A stretch of 13,615 nt of DNA, taken from Bifidobacteriaceae bacterium (GTDB taxonomy: Bacteria > Actinomycetota > Actinomycetes > Actinomycetales > WQXJ01). The position numbers and the translations under genes were made by a program. Below, piece by piece: positions 8,284 to 13,615 of the stretch. Positions within the stretch are counted from its first letter, which is position 1; the number at the start of each line of letters is the position of its first letter. The notes under the pieces are model-generated. The model did no database searches, was not told the origin of the DNA, and was given only the letters and a program-made list of their open reading frames with translations. The stretch lies in NCBI GenBank assembly GCA_031265345.1, contig JAISCU010000084.1, positions 1 through 13,615 on the forward strand. Reading direction: 5' to 3'.

Positions 8284-10028
8284 GCGGGCGGCGCGATGTG
8301 CGCGGCGTGACCCGCCCAATCGGCCGGGACGCGGCCAGCGCGAGGGGCGGCCAACCGAAACGGCCCCTGCGGCGGGCGATCCGGCTGACTGGGCTGAGAC
8401 TCGGCCCCCTGATGGCGGCGGTGTTCTTCGGGGCTCTGACCCAGGCCGCGTCAGTGGCGCTGGCCGGGGCCTCGGCCTGGTTGATCGTGCGGGCGTCGCA
8501 GATGCCGCCGGTGCTGTCGCTGCAGGTGGCGGTCGTGGGGGTGCGGGCTTTCGGCATCACGCGGGGCGTCTCGCGCTACGTCGAACGGTTGACGGCGCAC
8601 CGGGTGGCGCTCTCCGGCATGACCAATCTGCGGGTGCGCCTCTACGAGCGGATGGCCTCCGGGTCCGGCGCGGGCGCGGCCGCCTTCAAGCGCGGCGATG
8701 TGCTGGCTCGCGTCGGCGCGGACATCGACGACGTGGGCGATCTGGTGGTGCGCGGCATCATCCCCACTCTGGTCGCGGCGGTGTTGATGGTCGGCTCGTC
8801 GGCGGCCGTGGCGTGCTTCCTGCCGGAGGCCGGCCTCGCCGTGTTCGTCTGCCTGGCGGTGGTCGCGGTGGGCGGCCCGGCCCTGACCTTCCGGGCGGCG
8901 CGGCTGTCAGAACTGATGGCGTCCGGCGCCCGGTCCGAGGTCTCCGCCTCCTCGCTGGGGATCATCGAGAACGCCTCCGAACTGCGCGTCTCCGGGCAGT
9001 TGGGCCACGCCATGACCGCTCTCAAAGCCCAGGAGAAGCGGCTCGCCACCGCCACGGACGCGGTCGCGCGGCCCTCCGCCCTGGCGTCCGCAGTGACCGA
9101 GGTCGGCTCCGGCCTGGCGCTGATCTCGACTCTGATCCTGTCGGCTCTGGCCTGGCGCTCCGGGGCCATCTCTGCCACCGAGGTCGGCGTCATAGTGCTG
9201 ACTCCCCTCGCCGCCTTCGAGTCGGTGGCCGGGCTCTCGACCGCCGCCGCCCAGGTCTACAAGTCCCGCGCGGCCGCCGCCCGGATCGTCTCGTTGGCCG
9301 ATGCCGGGCACTCGTCTTCGCTCGCCCTGCCGGGTTCACCCCCGCCTGTCGATCAGGCGCCGGACGGCGCGCTGGAGGCCGTTGGCCTGACCGCGGGCTG
9401 GGAGCCTGATCGGCCGGTCGTGTCCGATGTCTTCTTGACGTTGTCTCCGGGCGAGGCGATTGGGCTGGTCGGACGGTCCGGCGCCGGGAAGACGACCCTG
9501 CTGATGACCTTGTCCGGGCTGATCCCGCCTGAGGCCGGGTCGGTCTCGGTGGGCGGTGTGGGGTTGTTCGATCTGACATCCGAAGCTCGCGCGCAGACCG
9601 TCGTCTTCATCTCCGAGGACGCGCACATCTTCGCCACCAGCGTGCTGGAGAACCTGCGCGTGGCGCGCGGGTCGCTGACCGAATCGGAGGCCGTCGCGGT
9701 GCTGGGCCGGGTCGGGCTCGACGGTTGGCTGGCGGGCCTCCCCCACGGCATCGGCACCCTGCTGGGCTCCGGCGCGGCCGACGTGTCCGGCGGGGAACGG
9801 CGACGGCTGCTGCTGGCGCGCGCGCTGGTCAGCCCGGCGCGGTACATCCTGCTGGACGAGCCCGCCGAGCACTTGGACCCGGCGGCCGGACGGCGGCTGA
9901 CCGCCGAACTGATAGCGGCGGCACGGGCCGAGGGGCGCGGGCTGATGGTGGTCTCGCACCAGGAGGACACCCTGTTCGGGACCGACCGGGTCTACCGCGT
10001 GGCCGACGGCTCCGTGCGGCCGGCCTGA
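8280..10028 (+). CDS. cydC: CydC subunit of the heterodimeric ABC exporter CydDC
   Basis: 582 aa from ATG 8280, which overlaps the cydD stop by four bases and implies translational coupling. After a basic N-terminus of about 35 residues, the membrane domain carries CydC-typical motifs: ASAWLIVRASQMPPVLSLQ and VRAFGITRGVSRYVERLTAH. The ATPase domain has Walker A GRSGAGKTT (398-406, K404), a Glu (E446, in ISEDAHIF) at the place of the Q-loop glutamine, signature VSGGE (502-506), Walker B ILLDEP (D526, E527) and switch H560. Pairing with CydD, order D then C, and motif details separate it from generic ABC exporters. The Q-to-E change is unusual and could affect Mg-ATP coordination at one site. 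Transcription probably ends soon after, since a strong new promoter follows. Confidence 0.92.
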   Translation: MSGRRDVRGVTRPIGRDAASARGGQPKRPLRRAIRLTGLRLGPLMAAVFFGALTQAASVALAGASAWLIVRASQMPPVLSLQVAVVGVRAFGITRGVSRYVERLTAHRVALSGMTNLRVRLYERMASGSGAGAAAFKRGDVLARVGADIDDVGDLVVRGIIPTLVAAVLMVGSSAAVACFLPEAGLAVFVCLAVVAVGGPALTFRAARLSELMASGARSEVSASSLGIIENASELRVSGQLGHAMTALKAQEKRLATATDAVARPSALASAVTEVGSGLALISTLILSALAWRSGAISATEVGVIVLTPLAAFESVAGLSTAAAQVYKSRAAAARIVSLADAGHSSSLALPGSPPPVDQAPDGALEAVGLTAGWEPDRPVVSDVFLTLSPGEAIGLVGRSGAGKTTLLMTLSGLIPPEAGSVSVGGVGLFDLTSEARAQTVVFISEDAHIFATSVLENLRVARGSLTESEAVAVLGRVGLDGWLAGLPHGIGTLLGSGAADVSGGERRRLLLARALVSPARYILLDEPAEHLDPAAGRRLTAELIAAARAEGRGLMVVSHQEDTLFGTDRVYRVADGSVRPA

Positions 10029-10067
10029 CCAGCCCTCAGAACGCGATCACACTGGGCGGCACAGCGG

Positions 10068-10096
10068 TTGATTCGCCTCGCCTGGTTCCTTATACT
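10068..10096 (+). promoter_or_regulatory. Promoter of the toxin-antitoxin operon
   Basis: TTGATT (10068-10073) and TATACT (10091-10096) are near-consensus -35 and -10 hexamers separated by exactly 17 bp. Transcription would begin around 10103, leaving a leader of about 24 bases with GGAG (10117-10120) before ATG 10127. This is the clearest sigma-70-type promoter in the window and it drives the TA pair independently of cydDC. Confidence 0.7.
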
Positions 10097-10105
10097 GAAG
10101 TAAGG
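10088..10105. promoter_or_regulatory. Candidate antitoxin operator overlapping the -10
   Basis: CCTTA (10088-10092) and TAAGG (10101-10105) are inverted over an 8-base spacer and straddle the TATACT -10 hexamer. AbrB-type antitoxins commonly repress their own operon by binding inverted repeats at the promoter, so this is a sensible operator candidate. The arms are short, and the assignment is inference. Confidence 0.4.
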
Positions 10106-10126
10106 CATATCGTAGAGGAGAGTCAC

Positions 10127-10378
10127 ATGCCTACTGCGACCATCACCAGTAAAGGGCAAGTCACCATTCCAGCCGAGGTGCGGAGGAAACTGCGTCTGCA
10201 CGAGGGCATGAAGATCGACTTCGTGGAGGAAGAAGACGGACATTTCGCCATAAGACCGAGAGCCAGGAAGCTAATGGACCTGTACGGGATCGCCTACAAC
10301 GGCGTCCACGCCACCCTCGAAGAAATAGAGGAAGGCATCATCCAAGGAGCCATCGAGTCGGCTGGGCTCGACCGGTGA
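10127..10378 (+). CDS. vapB: AbrB/MazE-type antitoxin (VapB-like)
   Basis: 83 aa. The N-terminal half is a swapped-hairpin AbrB/SpoVT DNA-binding domain, with the hallmark ATITSKGQVTIPAEVRRKL followed by LHEGMKIDF. The C-terminal part (about 49-83), with LEEIEEGIIQGAIE, should be the acidic toxin-neutralising tail. GGAG at 10117-10120 is six bases before the ATG. The stop overlaps the toxin start (GTGA), so antitoxin and toxin are coupled. Expected roles are inhibition of the PIN toxin and autorepression at 10088-10105. It is less GC-rich than its neighbours, which fits acquisition by transfer. Confidence 0.88.
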   Translation: MPTATITSKGQVTIPAEVRRKLRLHEGMKIDFVEEEDGHFAIRPRARKLMDLYGIAYNGVHATLEEIEEGIIQGAIESAGLDR

Positions 10379-10773
10379 TCGGGCTCGACACCAATGTGCT
10401 GGTCCGATTCGTCACCGGGGATGATCCGGTGCAGTCGCGATTAGCAGAGCGAGCCATTGCCGACCTGAGTACGGACCATCCGGGCTATGTGACGTTGATC
10501 ACGACAGCCGAACTGACATGGGCGCTGAGGGCGACCTACAAAATGAGCCGCAGCCAAGTGTCCCAGGTGATACGCGGGCTCTTGGAGACGCAGGAACTGG
10601 TCTTCGAGGACTCGGACATGGTCGCGCGGGCGCTCCAGGTCGCGGGCCAGGCGGGGTGCGACCTCGCAGACGCACTCATCGCCCTCCGCGCCGCCCGCGC
10701 CGGCTGCTCGTCGACCATCACCTTCGACCGCCGCGCGTCCCGGATTCTCGGTATGGAACTCTTGGACGAATGA
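10375..10773 (+). CDS. vapC: PIN-domain ribonuclease toxin (VapC-like)
   Basis: 132 aa from GTG 10375, overlapping the antitoxin stop. PIN-domain RNases cleave tRNA or rRNA with Mg2+ held by acidic residues. All expected positions are present: D5 in LDTNVLVRF, E46 in TAELTWAL, D96 and D99 in CDLADALI, and D118 in TFDRRA. Length is typical for VapC, so it appears complete and potentially active. The gene ends four bases before the first tRNA-like stem-loop (10777-10830). The RNA target cannot be told from sequence. Confidence 0.9.
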   Translation: MIGLDTNVLVRFVTGDDPVQSRLAERAIADLSTDHPGYVTLITTAELTWALRATYKMSRSQVSQVIRGLLETQELVFEDSDMVARALQVAGQAGCDLADALIALRAARAGCSSTITFDRRASRILGMELLDE

Positions 10774-10776
10774 GAA

Positions 10777-10830
10777 GGTCCAAACCCGCAGCGATTTGAC
10801 GCCGGGTTCAAATCCCGGCGGGTTCGGCCC
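10777..10830 (+). repeat. tRNA T-arm-like stem-loop, copy 1
   Basis: The outer stem pairs GGTCCAAACCCGC (10777-10789) with GCGGGTTCGGCCC (10818-10830), with two mismatches. An inner hairpin CGGG/CCCG (10803-10806 with 10814-10817) closes the loop TTCAAAT, which fits tRNA positions 54-60 (TPsiC loop). In tRNA numbering, AAACCCG and CGGGTTC would form most of an acceptor stem, but the D and anticodon arms are replaced by about 13 bases. It is therefore not a tRNA gene. A diverged copy lies 138 bp downstream. It could be a structured RNA, an RNA-processing signal or a small repeat. Confidence 0.6.
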
Positions 10831-10848
10831 GCGGCCGGAAAGGGCGGC

Positions 10849-10904
10849 CGATGCTGCCGAGGCGCCCACCTGCGCAAACGCTGGGAGCCGACCGAGCGGC
10901 ATCG
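10849..10904 (+). repeat. Long multi-part hairpin between the two tRNA-like copies
   Basis: CGATGCTGC (10849-10857) pairs with GCGGCATCG (10896-10904) with one G-T pair. Inside it, GGC, CCCA and GCG (10861-10863, 10865-10868, 10872-10874) pair in order with GCC, TGGG and CGC (10887-10889, 10882-10885, 10879-10881) around the loop CAAA. A CGGCCG pair (10832-10837 and 10845-10850) lies just before it. Together with the flanking stem-loops, nearly all of 10777-10968 can be folded. Confidence 0.5.
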
Positions 10905-10912
10905 GGCAACAG

Positions 10913-10968
10913 GAGGCGAAACTTGCACAGATTCGACCGGGGACTCAAATTCCGGCGAGTTTCGCCTC
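10913..10968 (+). repeat. tRNA T-arm-like stem-loop, copy 2
   Basis: GAGGCGAAACTTGC (10913-10926) pairs with GCGAGTTTCGCCTC (10955-10968) over 14 bp, with one T-G pair. The interior keeps the copy 1 landmarks in order: GATT-GAC, then TCAAAT, then CCGGCG. Where copy 1 has CCC/GGG in the stem, copy 2 has CTT/GAG, so pairing is maintained by changes on both sides. The inner hairpin can form as GGA/TCC plus CC/GG around CTCAAAT. This supports selection on RNA or single-strand DNA structure. Confidence 0.55.
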
Positions 10969-11014
10969 ACCGCGCGACGCCGGACGTCACCGCCACAGTG
11001 GACAGTCGCCTTCG

Positions 11015-11447
11015 CAGTTCGGGCGCGGCTTCGGCCTGCGCAACCTGTACCTGATGAGGCGATACTTCCTCATGTGGCCTCCAGAGCGGATTCTGCAGAC
11101 GGTTTCTGCAGAAACATCGCGAGCGCCGATATTGCACGGGCCATCTGCAGAATCGCCGGTTCGGAGATCGATCGCATCCGTGCCCACGCTGCCGCTGGAC
11201 TATCGAGCAGTTGAAACGCCAGATCAACAGCCAGTTCTACGAGCGCACCGCCCTGTCTAAGAACAAAGCGGCAATGTTGCGGCGCGGCGAGACGGAAGCG
11301 GTCGGAGCCGACGAGGCCCACTACGCCCTCGACGGACTGCCCAACGCGGTCCTGGCGGCCGAATACAAGCTCGCCCTGCCGGACGAGGCCACATTGGTCC
11401 GAGAACTGGCCCGCACGCGCCGCGAACTGGAGGCCCGCGAAAGCTAG
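11015..11447 (+). pseudogene. Decayed YhcG/DUF1016 (PDDEXK) nuclease family gene
   Basis: Three pieces of one family are recognisable in order. The first, in one frame (11015 to about 11198), reads FGRGFGLRNLYLMRRYF then PPERILQTVSAE, typical of the DUF1016 N-terminal domain. The second, in another frame (from about 11196), reads WTIEQLKRQINSQFYERTA then LSKNKAAMLRRGE, the end of that domain. The third follows directly as HYALDGLPNAVLAAEYKLAL then PDEATLV, the extreme C-terminus, ending at TAG 11445. Missing are the start, the segment between LPL and WTIEQ (with a frame change), and the whole catalytic PDDEXK core between RRGE and AHYALDG. The 78-residue frame from TTG 11211 is open but cannot be an active nuclease. 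Such genes are often found with restriction-modification and TA clusters; here it follows VapBC. Confidence 0.82.
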
Positions 11448-11664
11448 CGGCCTGACACCGGCGATCAGCCGAGGATGCTCGCCATCGTCGCCCGACGCGT
11501 GCCGGGCAAATGAACCGCGGCCGAAACTTGCCGAGCCGGTTCGCGGGTGTTCGGGGCGGCGTGCGAACCTGGCCGGGCGGCATCGTCCACGTCTTCGCCT
11601 TCCAGGGGAGGGGTGGCGACGCGAGGCCGGGCCGACCAGCTCCAGCGGAGTGGTCAGGGCCATA
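11448..11664. other. Intergenic region before the histidine kinase
   Basis: I see no gene here; short frames on both strands match nothing I recognise. It contains a 5-bp hairpin GCCCG/CGGGC (11490-11507) shortly after the pseudogene stop, without a T-run, and the larger inverted repeat at 11535-11573. The kinase promoter candidate is at its right end. Confidence 0.5.
11535..11573. repeat. Inverted repeat upstream of the histidine kinase
   Basis: GGTTCGC (11538-11544) and GCGAACC (11563-11569) are perfect reverse complements separated by 18 bp. With one bulged T (11570) the stem extends to ten pairs by adding GCC (11535-11537) and GGC (11571-11573). It lies about 90-130 bp before the kinase start, so it could be an operator or the end of an upstream transcript. 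No T-run follows. Confidence 0.4.
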
Positions 11665-11666
11665 AT
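11661..11666 (+). promoter_or_regulatory. Candidate -10 for a leaderless or near-leaderless kinase transcript
   Basis: CATAAT differs from TATAAT by one base. Seven bases separate it from ATG 11674, so transcription could begin at that codon, a pattern common in actinobacterial leaderless mRNAs. No good -35 is visible. If real, it would favour ATG 11674 over the earlier in-frame starts GTG 11650 and ATG 11665, the latter overlapping this hexamer. Confidence 0.35.
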
Positions 11667-13461
11667 GGAGCCTATGCAAGCCACGGACCCGAACAAGTCG
11701 AACGAGCCAATGGAGCCCGCCCCGCACGAGCCCGGGATTGCTGAGCCTCTGGCGGACAAGATTGCGGCGACCGCCGAGCCAGCGGCAGCCAAGACCGAAG
11801 CGGACCTGCTGGACGCCGTGGTCTCGCTGTCCAGGCGGCTCGACCTGGCAGAGGTGCTGGCGGAACTGGTGCAGACCGCGCCGGAACTGACCGGGGCCGG
11901 GGCTGCGGCGGTCAACATCCTCGACGGACGCGGGATCGACGAACGCTTCTACACCCACGGCGCGGACGAGGAGCTGGCCGCCCAACTCGGCCAGTTCCGG
12001 CGCGCGATGGCGCTGATGGCGCGCATCCCCACCCATGAGCCGCTGATCCTGGACCAGCTGCCGCCGTCGCTGGCGGGACTGCCCCCGGACGCGGACATGC
12101 TGGTGGACAACCTCCTGGCCGTGCCGGTGCGGGTGCGGCACACCGTGTTCGCCCACGTCTACCTGGTGAACAAGCCAGGCGGGTTCACCGCCGAGGACGC
12201 GCGGGCGGTCGCGACATTAGCGACAGCGGCCGGGGTCATGATCGAGAACGCCCAGCTCTACCAGGCCTCGCAGCGGCGCGAGAGCTGGCTGGCGGCAGGC
12301 CAAGGCATCACCACCATGCTGCTGTCCGGAGTCGAGGAGGAGGAAGCCCTGACCGTGATCGCCTCGCAGGCCAAGGACGTGGCGGGGGCGGCCACCGCGG
12401 CGCTGATCCTGCCGTCCGTGCGCGGCCAGTTGATCATCGAGATCGCCGAGGGCGTGGGCGCCGAATCCCTGGTGGGAAGCCGGATGCCGACCGACGGCCG
12501 TTCCCACACGGTGCTGACCGAGGGCATCGGCATGATCGTGGACTCATTGTCCGGGGCCTACACGCTCAGGGTCTCGCAGCTACGCGAGTACGGCCCGGCG
12601 TTGTACGCGCCCATGCGGACGTCGGGCCGGTCGGTCGGGGTCATGCTGCTGCTGCGGGAGAACGGTTCGGCCTCGTTCGACCAGGCCGACCTGACCACGG
12701 CGGAGTCCTTCGCGTCGCAAGCCGCGCTGGCGTTGGTGCTGGCCGAGGCCCGGCACACCGCCGACCTCTCGGCCCTCGTCTCGGAGCGCGAGCGGATCGC
12801 CCGGGACCTGCACGACCTGGCCATCCAACAGCTCTTCGCCACCGGCATGAGGCTGGAGTCGGCCCGGCAGGCGGCCGCTGCCGGAGTCGAGCCGGAGGGG
12901 CTGGTGAAGACACTGACTACGGCGCTGGACTCGATCGACTCGACGGTTCGGGAGATCAGGGCGATAGTCTCGCACCTGCGCAACCCCGGCACCGACGAGC
13001 CCATCGCGGAACGGCTTCGCCACGAGGCTTCGGCCGCCCGCGCCCTGCTCGGTTTCGCGCCGTCATTAGTGCTATTGATCGACGGCCGGGCGCTCGGTTC
13101 CACGCCCGATGACGAAGACTCGGCCGCCGCCGACGCCCTGGTCTCGCCGTCATTGGCTGACGACCTGGTGGCGGTGGTTCGGGAGGGCCTGTCCAACGCC
13201 GGACGCCACGCCAAGGCCGCCTCGGTCGCGATCACGGTCGGCTTGGTGTCTCCCGACTCGCCCGGCGTTCCGGACGGACGGCCCGGCCAAGTCACGGTGG
13301 TGGTGGAGGACGACGGCGTGGGCCTGCCCACCGGTCCGGCCCGCCAGTCCGGCCTGTCCAACCTGTCCGACCGCGCCGTCGCACGCGGCGGGGTCTTCTC
13401 CGCCGCGACGGGCCTCAGCGGTCGCGGCACGCGGCTGGAGTGGGTCGCGCCGCTCGGGTGA
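11665..13461 (+). CDS. DosS/DevS-like sensor histidine kinase (GAF-GAF-HisKA_3-HATPase)
   Basis: 598 aa from ATG 11665 (AGGG at 11656-11659). GTG 11650 and ATG 11674 are alternative in-frame starts. No transmembrane segment is seen, so it is probably cytoplasmic. After an acidic, Pro/Ala-rich N-terminus come two GAF domains (about 47-199 and 217-370), each similar to the mycobacterial DosS/DosT type (AVPVRVR, then VYLVNKPGGFTAEDARAV). The dimerisation domain has the phosphoacceptor H383 in ERERIARDLHDLAIQQLFATG, typical of kinases that pair with NarL/DosR-type regulators. The ATPase domain has the N-box VVREGLSNAGRHAKA, G1 EDDGVGLP and a C-terminal GRGTRLEW. The loop before AVPVRVR reads LPPDADMLVDN and lacks the histidines seen there in mycobacterial sensors, so haem binding is uncertain. 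No response regulator lies within the remaining 150 bp. Confidence 0.9.
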   Translation: MEPMQATDPNKSNEPMEPAPHEPGIAEPLADKIAATAEPAAAKTEADLLDAVVSLSRRLDLAEVLAELVQTAPELTGAGAAAVNILDGRGIDERFYTHGADEELAAQLGQFRRAMALMARIPTHEPLILDQLPPSLAGLPPDADMLVDNLLAVPVRVRHTVFAHVYLVNKPGGFTAEDARAVATLATAAGVMIENAQLYQASQRRESWLAAGQGITTMLLSGVEEEEALTVIASQAKDVAGAATAALILPSVRGQLIIEIAEGVGAESLVGSRMPTDGRSHTVLTEGIGMIVDSLSGAYTLRVSQLREYGPALYAPMRTSGRSVGVMLLLRENGSASFDQADLTTAESFASQAALALVLAEARHTADLSALVSERERIARDLHDLAIQQLFATGMRLESARQAAAAGVEPEGLVKTLTTALDSIDSTVREIRAIVSHLRNPGTDEPIAERLRHEASAARALLGFAPSLVLLIDGRALGSTPDDEDSAAADALVSPSLADDLVAVVREGLSNAGRHAKAASVAITVGLVSPDSPGVPDGRPGQVTVVVEDDGVGLPTGPARQSGLSNLSDRAVARGGVFSAATGLSGRGTRLEWVAPLG

Positions 13462-13615
13462 GGAGCCGGATCGAACGATCGGCCTGAACCAGCGGTCATG
13501 CCGCCGCCTCGGCCACGCGTGTTTGCGCAGGTAGCCCTGTCCCCGGCATCGGCGTCCTTGCCCATCTGCGTCCCGAGGCCGCTGGGCTCGCGACCGGGCG
13601 GCGCCGGGCGTCGGT
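13462..13615. other. Unassigned right edge
   Basis: No gene can be assigned. GATCG-AA-CGATC (13469-13480) forms a short hairpin just after the kinase stop. On the minus strand a frame is open from the window edge to a TGA at 13498-13496 (about 39 codons) and could be the C-terminus of a convergent gene, but its composition is not decisive and I do not recognise it. Confidence 0.4.

Noticed and set aside
10777..10830. Possible complete tRNA gene
   Set aside because: T-arm and acceptor-like stem are present, but there is no D arm, no anticodon arm and no room for them between 10789 and 10801.
10777..10968. Possible integron attC sites
   Set aside because: The stem ends do not match RYYYAAC/GTTRRRY, the unit layout differs, and no integrase or gene cassette is present.
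10441..10970. Minus-strand frames with peptides such as NPPGFEPG
   Set aside because: They read through the complement of the T-arm-like stem-loops and vapC; such GFEP-type peptides are typical false proteins over tRNA-like sequence.
11091..11153. Three CTGCAG-centred palindromes within about 60 bp, including GTTTCTGCAGAAAC
   Set aside because: They fall in the YhcG remnant, where two repeat peptide motifs (SAE twice) and ILQ encode them, so no separate operator is needed to explain them.
12558..13565. Minus-strand frame of 335 codons opposite the kinase
   Set aside because: Shadow of the kinase catalytic region, with a Ser/Arg-rich product lacking recognisable motifs.

Overview
The window looks like a chromosomal stretch from a high-GC actinobacterium (Actinomycetota). 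The evidence is strongly GC-rich coding with G/C third positions, GTG starts, four-base stop/start overlaps, an RNase E with a very long disordered N-terminus, and a DosS/DevS-like GAF histidine kinase. I cannot name genus or species. All confident genes are on the + strand.

Layout. 1-203 is intergenic: four inverted repeats, including a 16-bp perfect palindrome that resembles a DosR (DevR) box. 204-3280 is the conserved pair of a TIGR03960-type radical SAM protein and its TIGR03936/DUF2344 partner. It is followed by RNase E/G (3399-6416), a common neighbourhood for these three. The ribosomal genes that often follow (rplU-rpmA) are absent; instead cydD and cydC (6481-10028) encode the two halves of the ABC exporter needed for cytochrome bd assembly. 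No cydAB is in the window.

10029-11450 reads as a small accessory patch. It has a VapBC-type toxin-antitoxin pair with its own good promoter, then about 190 bp of very structured DNA holding two diverged copies of a tRNA T-arm-like stem-loop, then the decayed, internally deleted remains of a YhcG/DUF1016 (PDDEXK) nuclease. 11665-13461 is a two-GAF, HisKA_3-type histidine kinase of the DosS/DevS kind. The last 154 bp carry nothing I can assign.

Most unusual signals: (1) a 37-bp palindromic element in two copies, in opposite orientation, each lying inside an open reading frame (the TIGR03936 gene and cydD) and translated in different frames, each within a low-complexity insertion of its host protein; this resembles an ORF-invading palindromic repeat. 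(2) The paired tRNA-like stem-loops downstream of vapC, whose stems differ by changes that mostly preserve pairing, suggesting a structured RNA or small repeat family. (3) A DosR-box-like palindrome, cytochrome bd export genes and a DosS-like kinase in one window, with the kinase apparently lacking the histidine-bearing loop of mycobacterial haem-GAF sensors.

How the genes may work together: RNase E handles RNA processing, CydDC supports the low-oxygen terminal oxidase, and the kinase could be a redox or hypoxia sensor. That functional link is inference from family knowledge and proximity only.
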